64,000 bases of DNA. Source: Sphaerolaimus hirsutus. Its lineage: Eukaryota > Nematoda > Chromadorea > Monhysterida > Sphaerolaimidae. The DNA lies in the NCBI GenBank assembly GCA_964036195.1, contig OZ038452.1, positions 19,727,785 through 19,791,784 on the forward strand, in the 5' to 3' direction. The notes under the pieces are model-generated. The model was not told where the DNA came from and did not search any database. It worked only from the letters and a program-made list of their open reading frames with translations. This document shows positions 11,496 to 21,618 of this stretch, piece after piece. Position numbers and translations under genes: made by a program. Position 1 is the stretch's first letter; every line of letters begins with the position of its first letter.

Positions 11496-11790
11496 AGTGT
11501 AAAAATCTTTTAGAGGCTTTTTACTCAGTGAATTATTTCCAAATCAAGGTCTCGGAGAACATTTTTCGGATGTCCATTTAGCATAGTCTGCCCTCATATT
11601 TTGTTTGGTTAGTCATCGGCAGCAACACTAAAGTCATCCTCATCTTCTAATGTGGAGTTAGTGCTGTCAAGGGCGATAAAATCGTCGTCGGGATCCATTT
11701 TCAGCAACAAATTTTTCTCACCTGAAGCCACAATTTTGCTCGATGACACAGTACATATTTACAAGACATTCATATTGCGACACAATTTGT
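11496..11790 (-). pseudogene. hAT-like relic encoding a possible transposase C-terminal tail
   Basis: On the minus strand, 11698 to 11609 reads a 29-residue acidic C-terminus beginning MDPDDDFIALDS and ending FSVAADD before a TAA stop. It is preceded by an LLLK stretch. The surrounding DNA (GCGACACAATTTG, CAGTGAATT, TTTTTCGGATGTCCA) matches the interior of the AAGCGTA element near 21770-21910. There a similar short acidic tail (KMDSTMSEFGNED, stop) is readable. By position this could be the end of the lost transposase of the CAGAGTTG family. The hAT assignment rests on ends and TSDs, not on this peptide. The 5-prime part is lost in the gap. Confidence 0.45.
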
Positions 11791-12715
11791 ACATGGTCGG
11801 GCTGAAAAGTCCCCGGGCAGTGCTCGCCATTCGCGCTAGGGGTAAGCTACGGTTATAAAATTTTAACACGTTAATATATCAGGTGTTTTGAGTTTTCACC
11901 CAAAATTTCACCTCTCTAGCTTCACCCACTGCGGAACTGTGGGGGTTACAATTTCGGTCATTTTGTACTGATGTACAAATGGTGCTCTAGCTCAATGCTG
12001 CTTTAAGTTGTGATCATGAAACTTTGGCTAGTGTAAGCCACCAGTGTTGGCAATGTGCCAGCACTAACCAACATTAGCTATGATATCATAAGCCTAGTCC
12101 ATATTGCCATTACTGTCACTACTCTCACTACCAAATTCATCATTCTGCCTCTAAGGTTGGTCAATACAGGTTAATACAGGAGGCGTTTTTCATGCACACT
12201 GCTGTTGAACACAGGTAATGTGTCCACTACAGATTAGTAATGAAACACAAATTAAATTTAATTGACATAATAATTTACTGCACATTTCAAAACAACATTA
12301 AAATCACTGCAATACAACATGATCTCAGATGATCACCAAAAACATCCATCACAGTTCCCACGTTTCTTGCACATCATCCTGATCTGCATATTAATTTTAC
12401 CTTAATGGCAATGATGTTGATGAAAGTGTTGAATACTATCAGCACATTGCCAGCACTGGTGGCTTACACTAGCCAAAGTTTCATGATCACAACTTAAAGC
12501 AGCGTTGAGCTAGAGCACCATTTGTACATCAGTACAAAATGACCGAAATTGTAACCCCCACAGTTCCGCAGTGGGTGAAGCTAGAGAGGTGAAATTTTGG
12601 GTGAGAACTCAAAACACCTGATATATTAATGTGTTAAAATTTTATAACTGTAGCGTACCCCTAGCGCGAATGGCGAGCACTGCCCGGGGACTAATCAGCC
12701 CGACCATGTATAAGC
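11791..12715. mobile_element. Foldback element with ~285-bp arms
   Basis: The left arm (ATGGTCGGGCTGAAAAGTCC through GGCTAGTGTAAGCCACCAG, 11791-12075) is repeated in inverse orientation at 12440-12710. The right arm ends CAGCCCGACCATGTATAAG. The middle carries no gene. It sits in a hAT-like relic. Confidence 0.8.
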
Positions 12716-13844
12716 GTCTATTGACTTGTTTAAGTGTGTAACACTGTTCTAACGTAACAATTCATTGTTTGAAACGTGTGTTTTGCATTGCCCGAATCAC
12801 AAACTGAAGTTTTGTCATGTATGTTCTGTGTACACTCAATTTGGGGGGGGGGTATTTCGAGGGGATGGGTAATTATTTCATAGTGTCCATTTTGAGGGGG
12901 GGGGATTTCGAGGAAATACAGTATCTGAGTAAAATATCTATGTAAAATAATTACATACATGGCCAAAAATTCCATATTGCCATTACTGTCACTACTCTCA
13001 CTACCAAATTCATCATTCTGCCTCTAAGGTTGGTCAATACAGGTTAATACAGGAGGCGTTTTTCATGCACACTGCTGTTGAACACAGGTAATGTGTCCAC
13101 TACAGATTAGTAATGAATCACAAATTAAATTTAATTGACATAATAATTTACTGCACATTTCAAAACAACATTAAAATCACTGCAATACAACATGATCTCA
13201 GATGATCACCAAAAACATCCATCACAGTTCCCACGTTTCTTGCACATCATCCTGATCTGCATATTTATTTTACCTTAATGGCAATGATGTTGATGAAAGT
13301 GTTGAATACTATCAGCACATTGCCAGCACTGGTGGCTTACACTAGCCAAAGTTTCATGATCACAACTTAAAGCAGCGTTGAGCTAGAGCACCATTTGTAC
13401 ATCAGTACAAAATGACAGAAATTGTAACCCCCACAGTTCCGCAGTGGGTGAAGCTAGAGAGGTGAAATTTTGGGTGAGAACTCAAAACACCTGATATATT
13501 AATGTGTTAAAATTTTATAACTGTAGCGTACCCCTAGCGCGAATGGCGAGCACTGCCCGGGGACTAATCAGCCCGACCATGTATAAGCGTCTATTGACTT
13601 GTTTAAGTGTGTAACACTGTTCTAACGTAACAATTCATTGTTTGAAACGTGTGTTTTGCATTGCCCGAATCACAAACTGAAGTTTTGTCATGTATGTTCT
13701 GTGTACACTCAATTTGGGGGGGGGGGTATTTCGAGGGGATGGGTAATTATTTCATAGTGTCCATTTTGAGGGGGGGGGATTTCGAGGAAATACAGTATCT
13801 GAGTAAAATATCTATGTAAAATAATTACATACATGGCCAAAAAT
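12099..13844. repeat. 873-bp tandem duplication
   Basis: Copy one (12099-12971) and copy two (12972-13844) start with CCATATTGCCATTACTGTC and are nearly identical. Visible differences are few (for example ATTAATTTTACC versus ATTTATTTTACC). Each copy contains the right arm of the foldback and a G-run TA-type segment (GGGGGTATTTCGAGGGGATG). The duplication is very recent or could be an assembly artefact next to repeats. Confidence 0.9.
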
Positions 13845-14117
13845 TGCTGAAAATAGGCAATAAGGCAGATGAACACCGCGGCGCAATTATCATTCTCTGG
13901 CGCTTTTTTGGCGCTTTAAAAAATGGTAGCGCCAAGCGCCAATGGCGCCACTGGAAAGTAGCGCCAAGCGCCAAAAGCGCCATGGCGCTTTTCGGAAACA
14001 CTGCGCCAAGCGCCAATGGCGCCACAGCATTTTAGCGCCAAGCGCCAAAAGCGCCATGGCGCTTTTTGCTTTGGCGCTAGCGCCAGGCGCCAGCGCCATG
14101 GCGCTTTCACATCACTA
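13845..14117. mobile_element. Partial GCGCC-word hAT-like element
   Basis: A dense GGCGCC and GCGCTTTT array ends in GGCGCTTTCACATCACTA at 14117, the terminus of this family. The opposite terminus is absent and no target duplication was found. All six frames stay open through the array, giving false ORFs on both strands. Confidence 0.65.
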
Positions 14118-14122
14118 ATCTT

Positions 14123-14234
14123 AACCGTATTTCTCCGATCAAAGCCCCGTATAAACGGCACTTGAAAAGTCGTTTGAAAAGTGCTCCAGGGGTTTGTAAA
14201 GCACCAGGTGTGCTTTGATTGGAGAAGTACGGTA
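14123..14234. mobile_element. 112-bp TA-type miniature element
   Basis: ACCGTATTTCTCCGATCAAAGC at the left pairs with GCTTTGATTGGAGAAGTACGGT at the right, with AAAGTCGTTTGAAAAGTGCT between. It is a very short member of the CCGTATTT-end group with its own word (CGGCACTTGAAAAG). Confidence 0.65.
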
Positions 14235-14339
14235 GGCTGGCACGAGTGGGCGGAGTCACGTGGGGAACATGCGTCACGCTACTGCGCACTGGAATTTGTG
14301 TGTCTACTGTATCTACATGTTGGACGATAAATGTCTATC

Positions 14340-14640
14340 ATTCTATCAAGCATCAAACCCGCCCCTTCGAAATCCCCTTCCTCTAAATCCCCCCTCGAAA
14401 CCCCCCCCCCTCGAAATACCCCCCTTGAAATACCCTACCTCGAAATACCCCCACTCGAAATACCCCCTCCCTCGAAGTACCCCCAATCTAGTGTATAGTG
14501 AACGTAAATGACAAAAGCTGCGGTTTGTGATCTGGGCGATGCAGAACACACGTAAATATAACCAATGACTGTGTTTTATTAGAACAGTGTTTGTTTATAC
14601 CATCTACATACCTAGGTATATACATCTATAGAGTCTTATA
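14340..14640. mobile_element. C-rich TA-type element fragment
   Basis: Successive CCCCCTCGAAATACC units cover 14365-14485. Sequence in reverse orientation to the copies at 1387-1460 and 31907-31990 follows (AATCTAGTGTATAGTGAACG, GCAGAACACACG). The ORF at 14260-14511 is word read-through. Confidence 0.55.
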
Positions 14641-15759
14641 CAGGGTGTGCATCATTTCAAATGCTAGTCACTTCAAATGCTGCCAAAAAGCTCGCTTCAA
14701 ATGCTGTAGTGCATCATTTCAAATGCTACTGTGCTAGAAGTGGTATAGGGATGGCAAGCGCTTTTTTTCAAGCGCTTTTTTTTTTAAAAACGCCGCTTTT
14801 TTTTAAAAAAAAGCGCAAGGGTCCCAGCGCTTTTTTTTAAAAAAAAGCGCTGGCAAAAATTTTGGTACTCATGCACTAGGTATTTTGCAAAAAATTTTGC
14901 GCGCAAGCGCATAATTTCACATGCAAATTGCCATTGGTGGTTTTTTTCATTGGTTCATTTTAGTGGCATTGCTTCTATTCCTGCATGGTATCATGTAATA
15001 ATAAGTTGAGGAGATATGTCAGTGTAGTAAATAATATCCAGCCAATGTGCTTCCACTTTTCTACAATGTGAAACATCACTGTTATGTATTAGCCATCTTT
15101 TATAGCCAAATTTAAGCACTATTCCTTGCCTAACTTCACTTGCAGTCAAGAAACATTCAAAAACGGCGATATACATAATTAGTCGACATAAAATAGGATT
15201 TTTTTGGCAGAAATCAGCACTTATAATGCCATCAGATGATTACACAGCCATTCTATGGTTATATATCATCACAAGTACTGCCACTTGACCGGTATACCTG
15301 TATATATTGACTCAGGACCATATTTGGGAGCTTTTTAGGTAATGTCTTGACCATTTTTGAAAAAAAGCGAAAAAAGCGCGTTTTTTTAAAAAAAAGCGCT
15401 TTTTTTAAAAAAAAAGCGGGGCCGTTAAAAAAAAGCGCTTTTTTCCATCCCTAAAGTGGTATGAGAAGTGAATTGGGAAGTAGAAAAACAAAAAACAAAT
15501 GGCAAGTGACAAGAAAATGTCTCAAAAATTTAAAAAAAATTCTGTTCACTTCTCATCCACTACTCTATTCATTTCTAATGCTCATGAAGTCCATTTTAGC
15601 GCCGCAGATGAGCAAGCATGAGATGATTGAATGGTGGCATAATTACTAACTGTAGGTAGTTGTCGCCTTACAGCATTTGAAATAATGCACTACAGCATTT
15701 GAAGTAAGCTTTTTTGGCAGCATTTGAAGTGACTAGCATTTGAAGTGGTCTGGGCTCTC
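14641..15759. mobile_element. hAT-like element, TTCAAATGCT word, carrying a nested element
   Basis: The left end is CAGGGTGTGCATCATTTCAA at 14641. The right side carries AGCATTTGAAGTG and GCATTTGAAATAATGCAC units in inverted orientation. Flanks GTCTTATA and TTCTTATA agree at 7 of 8. The element at 14746-15453 is inserted within it. CAGGGTGTGC closely resembles known hAT termini. Confidence 0.65.
14746..15453. mobile_element. hAT-like MITE, AAGCGCTTTTTT word
   Basis: The ends are TAGGGATGGCAAGCGC at 14746 and GCGCTTTTTTCCATCCCTA at 15453. Flanks AAGTGGTA at 14738-14745 and 15454-15461 are identical. Word units AAAAAAAGCGCTTTTTTT occur in inverted orientation near both ends. The interior is AT-rich; a minus-strand 61-residue frame (14991-15176) has no known motif. 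Confidence 0.85.
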
Positions 15760-15824
15760 TTCTTATACATGGCAGTTTATGTTGATTTTGTTGACATCTG
15801 CACATGTTTCAAACAACAATTTAG

Positions 15825-16000
15825 CAGAGTTGTAAAAATACTGGTATTTTTTGAAAGTGTGAGCATAAGCATAAATACACTATTCAAAATTTTGAGTATG
15901 GATACTCAAGCGTAAGGTATTTTTAAAATACCTAGGAAAGCGTAAAAAAGCATAAGCATCAAAAAATTTTTAGAAAGTGCTCTTGCTGTTGAGCAGTCTA
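15825..16000. mobile_element. 5-prime relic of a CAGAGTTG hAT-like element
   Basis: CAGAGTTGTAAAAATACTGG at 15825 is followed by AAGTGTGAGCATAAGCATAAA, a decayed form of the AAGNGTA words, and then by the shared interior AGAAAGTGCTCTTGCTGTTGAGCA. It breaks off near 16000. Confidence 0.6.
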
Positions 16001-16053
16001 GTAGGGGAATTGGGGGTTGCCTCCTCCAAAATGCCCAAACCTAACTATCTATC

Positions 16054-17617
16054 CCAGGGGCCAGATTTTATTCTCCCTACAGATTTGTAAGGTAGGGCAT
16101 ATCCCAGATAGATTTTTTAAAGTTCAGCCGCATCGACACACATGTAGTGATGTTAAAGGCACCGGGAAAAATGGCACCGCACCGCACCGGCACCTTTGCC
16201 AACGCATGAAAAGGGCACCTGGCACCCTGGGGCACCGGCCAGAAAATGGCACCGCACCGCACCGGCACCGGTGCCTTTTGGAAAAAATGGCACCGGCACC
16301 GAAGGGCACCAGCGGGTTGCCGGTGCTGGCACCGAAAGGCACCGCACCGGGCTGGAATTTCTGAAGTAAATATCGGGCAGTTTCTCAGCTGTCTCACCTT
16401 TGGAAGTGCATATTTCCATGAATTTTCAACCGATTTTGATGGTTGAGCACTTAAAATGATCAGAATGATGTGGCAATCACTTTTATGAAGCAGTTACAAT
16501 GATTACAAATGAAAGATAAAATATTTAATTCACTACAATGTCCATAGCCACTATTGTCTACTGATCATAGTCGTTGCTGTACAGAGAATGGAACTATCTC
16601 TGTCATAAACTGACAACAAATTTTGAACAAAAAGTAAGATAAATATAAAATATAAAAATGATTTAAAATTCAACAAAATTTTAGATTCGCTCATCACGTA
16701 TCGGGTATAATGGATTTCACAGTAGGTATATTTATTTGATGGGAGGTTTACAAAATAGGCAAAAACGGTTGGGTAAATATATCGCTGTTTTTTGAAAAAT
16801 GAATAAGCACATACTAGGGACAAAATTGCACAGCACATGAAGCCTTGGCCGGTGCCTTTCCCGGTGCCTTTTACTTTGGCCCTGGTGCTAGCACCTTTGG
16901 CACCGGCAAAAAAATGGCACCGCACCGCACCGGCACCGGTGCTATTCTGAAAAAAATGGCACCGGCACCGGCATGGCACCCCTGAAGATTGCAATGGCAC
17001 CGCACCAGCACCGGTGCTGGTGCCCTTCGGTGGCCAGCACCGGGGCACCGGTGCCCCGGTGCCTTTACATCACTACACACATGCACCGAGAGCAAGGCGG
17101 TTTGTAAAATATACGAAACCATCCCTTAAGGTCACCGATATTGCAATATGACGTATATCGCTTCGATTTTGGCCCGGAAATCACTATTTCGTCATTTCTT
17201 CGTCATTTCTGTCGGGCGGGTTACTCGCAAAAGTCGCGCTTTTGTGTAGTCAGGTGGTCACTTTTTTAGTGTTCACTGTCTGCAACCGAATCCGTGAGGG
17301 CAGCGACAAGAAAGAAATGCATGCACGAGCGTACAAAAGCGCGACTTATGCGAGTAACCCGCCCGACAAAATAAAATAAAAAGCGAATTGGCCGACGGCC
17401 AAGAAATGACGAAATCATGATTGCCGTGCCAAAATTGAAGTGATATAGGTCATATTTATTGCAATATCGGCGACGTTAAGGTAATTATGGTTTCGTATAT
17501 TTTACAAACCGCCTTGCTCTCGGTGCATGTGCGTCGATGCGGCTGAACTTCAAAAAATCTAACGGGCGTACGCCCTACCCTACAATTATGACGGGAGAAT
17601 TAAATCTGGCCCCTGGG
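16054..17617. mobile_element. Long-armed hairpin element with GGGGCCAGATTTAA ends
   Basis: CCAGGGGCCAGATTTTATTCTC at the left pairs with GAGAATTAAATCTGGCCCC at the right. The arms continue through GTTCAGCCGCATCGACACACATG, GCACCGAGAGCAAGGCGG and TTTGTAAAATATACGAAACC, each found inverted at 17485-17600. An inner hairpin of GTCGGGCGGGTTACTCGC is at 17211-17370. The GCACC element 16145-17075 interrupts the left arm. Related ends appear at 37980-38100 and 43185-43485. Confidence 0.75.
16145..17075. mobile_element. hAT-like MITE, GGCACC word
   Basis: The ends are TAGTGATGTTAAAGGCACCG at 16145 and GGTGCCTTTACATCACTA at 17075. Flanks CACACATG (16137-16144 and 17076-17083) are identical. Both ends are packed with GGCACCG/CCGGTGCC words. 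The interior is AT-rich (about 16380-16850) without a gene. The terminal bases and layout equal those of the GCGCC family, but the word has A or T where that family has the central CG. ORFs at 16017-16446 and 16551-17122 are read-through. Confidence 0.9.
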
Positions 17618-17960
17618 GTATTAAGAGGAAATTCGGTATACATTTACTCTGTTGGAAGCAAGACATAAGTATTTGACTCAGCGAGTTTTTGAGTATGAAA
17701 AATTGTTGATTAGATAATAAAAAAATTTAATTAGAATAAAAAGATCGCCTATAAAATACTGAGATAAAAGTACAGAAATATCTTTACCGCAGCTGCCTAT
17801 CATGATGAGACGCGTGCAGAACTGCGAGCACAAGTGCGAAATGAACATCGGATTCTACAAAATCGCCGCCGCTCGCAGTTGGCTCGTGATTAAACGCCAC
17901 GAAGCATTTAGACTTGGCGATATATTTCCCAAACTCTTCCTTACTTAGCATGGGCCATGC
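17618..17960 (+). other. Possible exon-like repeated segment
   Basis: 17788-17893 reads in one plus frame as an Arg/Glu-rich peptide (AAYHDETRAELRAQVRNE...) ending at a stop. Its start (GCAGCTGCCT...GACGCG) resembles segments near 37817 and 48331. It could be a duplicated exon or part of a mobile element. I do not recognise a family. Confidence 0.25.
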
Positions 17961-17964
17961 TTAA

Positions 17965-18355
17965 CCAACATCTAAACCCATCCGACATCTAGACTGGGAC
18001 ACGGAACATTTTGACATGGAACACATTTAATTATACCCGGCATGCTGAGAACAGCCAATAAAACACATGACCTAATGATTTGGAAGGTGAAAATCTATAA
18101 GAAGTATGAAAATTTGCGATTTTTGGTGCAAATTATAGTAAAATTGCTCAAAAGCGTTCTAGATAGCTAGATAGCTCGGCAATGCGTGGGGGGGGTTGTT
18201 CAGGGGAAAGTAGCCAAAAAAAATTCCCACAGGGATAGATAGATGGCTGGGCGGTTTGGGGTGGGGTTACCCGCCCCCCGTTGACACGGATGATTCAAAA
18301 TCAAATGTGTGGTCAGTCTAGATGTGGGATGGGTTTAAATGTCGGATAGCATTAC
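17965..18355. mobile_element. Inverted-repeat element with CTAAACCCATCCGACAT ends
   Basis: ACATCTAAACCCATCCGACA with TCTAGACTG at 17968-17995 is inverted at 18312-18350 (CAGTCTAGATG, GGGTTTAAATGTCGGAT). The interior contains a fragment of the GATAGATAG word repeat (18150-18275). No gene is seen. Confidence 0.6.
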
Positions 18356-18917
18356 AGATAACAGTGAAAAATGAATGACTTTGAAAAAATATACCTAATA
18401 AAATAGCAGTCTCAGAAAATCTTTTAAAAATAAGATACCGTGATAATTCCAGAGTTGTTAAAAGTACCAAACTTTTTCCAAAGTATGTGTATGTGTATAG
18501 TATTTTGATTTTACACCCCCCCCCCCCAGTACAGAAAGCATAAAGTAAAAATTATTCAGTTTTACTTGTGAGTAGATGCGAGTAGATTTTGTGAAATAAA
18601 TTGATAGTAACATGCTTGTAAATAAGAATTCTCCCACATAAATCATTCCCCCTAGTTCCCCCTCAAAAAGTGGTCATTATTCGAGGACAGTCTCTGAGTA
18701 AATACAGCATAAAGATCTATCCAAGTAAAACATGCAAAAAATATATAAATATGTTAATAAGATATTTTTATATTTTCAATAGATACTACTCACTTAATTT
18801 AGATACTCAAAAATATAATAAAAAAACTCTGAGAAACTGGAAAAATCTAATAAATTTTTTTTATGTTCTGATATTTTCTAAATATAAATGTCTGAGAGTT
18901 TTTCAATTGCTGGAAAC
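18356..18917. other. AT-rich interval with a CAGAGTTG-type relic
   Basis: At about 18452, AGAGTTGTTAAAAGTACC is followed by TTTTTCCAAAGTATGTGTATG. This looks like an old end of the CAGAGTTG family with yet another word (GTATGT). The rest is AT-rich with no gene. Confidence 0.4.
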
Positions 18918-19940
18918 TAGTGATGGAAAAGCGCCAGGAAAAATGGCGCCGCGGCGCCATCTGAAAAAATGGCGCCAGGCGCCAAAGGGCGCCAGAAACA
19001 ATGGCGCCAACAATAATAGTCACCATTTTAGCATGTATATTCTAACAGAAGCATTTATTTGTTAAGGGCAATATGTTATAACAGTTACCTGATGAAAAAA
19101 ACACAACAACAGCATAATCAAGGATATTATACATTCATCAAGTCAAATGTCATTTGTGGTTATAAACAATTTACAATTGACCCTGAAGTGACATGAGACA
19201 GCATTGAATTGGTGATTTGTACAGAAAATCTATTTTACATATTGCCACATATTTATACCACCTTCAAATGAAAATTTTGTGACATGTAAAAATGAAATTA
19301 GATAGAATAGTGTTTAGAATAGGACAGAAGACAATAAGAATGCATTGAGAATGATGTTTCATATTTTGTATTTTGTATAGAAGGAAATAGACTAGTTGTT
19401 ATATCGGCTACTACCATTATCACAGATTATTACATGCTAGCAAGCATAGATGGAAGTTATCACACTAGAGTGTAACAAAACTTGTGTAAATGCACTAGGG
19501 TCATTTTTTGCCATGCCAAATGAAAACATTCTGGTGCTAATCTCAGCGTGGGGGCATAGTGTTGCTGTCTATGTGGAATAAAAACAATGAACAGCAAGCC
19601 AAACTTGTAATTCTAGCAAAAAAATTACATGGTTCAATATGCTAAATAATAAAATGATGTCACTCAGCAGATAAGGTACTTGTATATGGAATAATGTCAG
19701 CACTCATCGCGGCATTTTGGCGCCATTTCTGGCGCCATGAAAAACAATGGCGCCGGGCGCCAAATTGGCGCCAGCAAAAATGGCGCCAAGCGCCAAGGGC
19801 GCCATTGCGCCATTCGAAATGATGGCGCCAGCGCCAAGAGGGCGCCAGAGAAAATGGCGCCAAGCGCCAATGGCGCCATGGCGCTGGCGCCCTTTGGAGC
19901 CATTGAATGGCGCCAGCGCCATGGCGCCATTCCATCACTA
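18918..19940. mobile_element. hAT-like MITE, GGCGCC word (intact)
   Basis: The ends are TAGTGATGGAAAAGCGCC at 18918 and GGCGCCATTCCATCACTA at 19940. Flanks CTGGAAAC (18910-18917 and 19941-19948) are identical. GGCGCC arrays occupy about 100 bp on the left and 250 bp on the right. Between them lie about 670 bp of AT-rich DNA without coding sequence. The six overlapping frames at 19660-20018 are read-through of the palindromic word. Confidence 0.9.
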
Positions 19941-20156
19941 CTGGAAACTGCTCCTCTCTCTTGTGTGATCCATGAAGCAGTCGAAAATATCAGTTTTCTG
20001 CGTGATTTGTTTTTGTGATTTGAAAATATTTGAAAAATTTGCGAGTGTAGTGTTTAGTTGATTGAACTTACTGCAACTCCCATCAAAATGAACCAGACAA
20101 GTGACCCTCTCTCTCTTCTGTTTTCACGTCGAGCACACGCTCACCTGTCCACTTAT

Positions 20157-20518
20157 CGTATTTCTTCTAATACAACGAAATACCTCAAATAGGACGGCAC
20201 CTTCAATAGAACGGCAGGTTTGGGCACATTTTTGCACACATGATAACAATAAAACGGTTACTTCAAAGAAACGGCACCTCCAATAAAAGGGCAGGTAGAA
20301 ATTACACTGGAAGTGTTCAGGGTTGTTTCCACATTTGGTTTTGTTTGAATTGATTCTCTGATAATCAGATGTTGTTCATCTTTCATTAAACACTCTACCT
20401 ATTTCCAAGTGAACAAGAAACTCAAGAAATATAACGGTGGCATCCAATAGAACAGCAGTCAAGAAGTTGACGAAAAAGTAGAACGACGCTCATATATTAG
20501 AAGCAATGGGGTATTCGG
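20157..20518. mobile_element. TA-type element, AATAGAACGGCA word
   Basis: TCGTATTTCTTCTAATACAACG at the left and ATATTAGAAGCAATGGGGTA at the right enclose AATAGAACGGCAGG and AAACGGCACC units. It is diverged from 428-811. The last part (ACGACGCTCATATATTAGAAGC) is also present before locus B (55100-55135), so this element predates the A/B duplication. Confidence 0.55.
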
Positions 20519-20691
20519 TTAACATTGACTGGGGTCGTCTTCATGGGGTAGCTCAAAGAGCTGCACGCGCCCGTTGAGCAGGCCGACGGCGACCAGGGCG
20601 CCTGGCTGGCTGCCTTTGTTTGGGTGCGGCGCCATGGACACGCACGCGGCCGAGTCGGCCAGCGGCTCGCAAAGCAGTTGCGTCTGCGTTA
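20519..20691 (-). CDS. WD40-like C-terminal exon, locus A copy
   Basis: The minus strand encodes ...ADSAACVSMAPHPNKGSQPG, then ALVAVGLLNGRVQLFELPHE, then DDPSQC and a stop at 20519. The pattern 'VAVGLLNGRVQLFEL' is a typical WD40 blade, so this is the last exon of a beta-propeller protein. Locus B (55141-55318) keeps a nearly identical peptide. That conservation, and the GC-rich codon use unlike nearby DNA, argue it is or recently was coding. Upstream sequence is cut by a TAGTGATGG hAT-like end at 20692, so this copy is probably disrupted. The specific gene is not recognised. Confidence 0.55.
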
Positions 20692-20816
20692 GTGATGGAA
20701 AAAGCGTCAGGACTTTGGCGTCAATCGCATCAATACCCGGGTATTTCAGGTAAACGTGAATACATTTTTGCAAACCGGTCGGAGGATACAGGTGGGAAGG
20801 ACGCAAAACACAAAGA
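20692..20816. mobile_element. GCGCC-family end fragment plus flanking relic
   Basis: TAGTGATGGAAAAAGCGTCAGG at 20692 is a left terminus of the GCGCC family with a short decayed word region. It is followed by GGGTATTTCAGGTAAACGTGAATAC, an AAACGTA-type fragment. The insertion point falls in sequence that is continuous in locus B near 55316. Confidence 0.55.
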
Positions 20817-20910
20817 CCGTATTTCCTCGAATTACCCCCGGAGGGTTCATATTTCGAGTGGAAGTTTTGAGGGGGTAAACGAGGGAGGTATTTCGGAGGG
20901 AATACGGTTT
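20817..20910. mobile_element. Short TA-type element
   Basis: ACCGTATTTCCTCGAATTAC at the left and GAGGGAATACGGT at the right bound about 94 bp. G runs and a CCCCGGAGGG centre lie between. Confidence 0.6.
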
Positions 20911-21051
20911 TCGAGATTCAGTGGAACACTTCGAGAATGGAAAACTCTACTGGAAAAATTCAAAAATTTGAAAAGTATTCCAAGAAACTCTAAAGAATCT
21001 AAACATAATTTTTTGAATCGAAATTCGAAACGCGTTTTTTTGAAAAACAAC

Positions 21052-21384
21052 TACCGTATTTGCTTGAATAATCCCCCTGGGGGATTATTATTTCGTCAGA
21101 CTTTTTTGAGGGGGGATTTTTCAAGGGGGGGAATTATTCAAGGGGAGGAATTATTATTTCGTCAGAATTCTCAAGCATGTTTCCATCAAGTCATTTGACA
21201 AAACATTCTTTATTCACACAATAACATGCCATTCTTGGCCAAATTAGAAATAAAAAATCGATCGTATGCCTTGAGGGGGGGATTATTCAAGGGGGGAATT
21301 ATTTTTTCCACACTCATCTTACAGGGGGGATTATTCGAGGGGGGGAATTATTCAAGGGGGGGAATTATTCAAGCAAATACGGTA
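21052..21384. mobile_element. TA-type element, TTGAATAATCCCC word
   Basis: The ends TACCGTATTTGCTTGAATAA (21052) and TTATTCAAGCAAATACGGTA (21384) are perfect complements. The interior alternates TTATTCAAGGGGGG and TTATTATTTCGTCAG. Here the terminal base change (GCTTG for CCTCG) is matched by the word TTGAATAATT throughout. It is absent from locus B. Confidence 0.8.
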
Positions 21385-21407
21385 CGTAAAAAATTATACT
21401 ATTCTCC

Positions 21408-21610
21408 AGAGATGGTTTGCCGTCGGTTATGTGCTCTGCTCGATGCCGCCGCTAAGTGCGGCTGGTCGCAATTAGGGCCCATCGCAGCTGCGATTCACTT
21501 TACTGCCGCATTCCACGAAGCGCGCTCGGAAGACTGCGCTGCGGTCGGAAAACTCCCGCAGACTACTCTTCACCTTGCAGCAGACTGGATACTTGTTCAC
21601 GACCATGGTT
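21408..21610 (+). other. Duplicated host segment (locus A), coding uncertain
   Basis: GATGCCGCCGCTAAGTGC through CTTGCAGCAGACTGGATAC aligns with 55330-55460 of locus B (AATTAGGGCCCATCGCAGC and CCGCAGACTACTCTTCACC are identical). The long frame in A is not preserved in B, which has shifts, so it may be an upstream exon, UTR or promoter region of the Cys-rich gene. Confidence 0.45.
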
Positions 21611-21618
21611 GGTTTTAG

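Noticed and set aside
11278..11502. ORF of undefined residues
   Set aside because: It spans the 200-N gap.
12099..13844. CRISPR-like or regularly spaced array
   Set aside because: Only two copies of an 873-bp unit, with no short repeats or spacers, in a eukaryotic context.
16017..17122. Long ORFs of GAGAVRC/TGTGKNGTAPHR type (also 53056-54661)
   Set aside because: Read-through of GGCACC words inside hAT-like elements. The frames differ between copies with the same DNA.
19660..20018. Overlapping ORFs on both strands rich in Ala, Pro, Trp, Arg (also at 8236-8653, 13825-14161, 44184-44493, 52171-52573, 56302-56662, 60825-61079)
   Set aside because: GGCGCC is its own complement, so every frame of both strands stays open. 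They lie within transposon word arrays and are not conserved as proteins.
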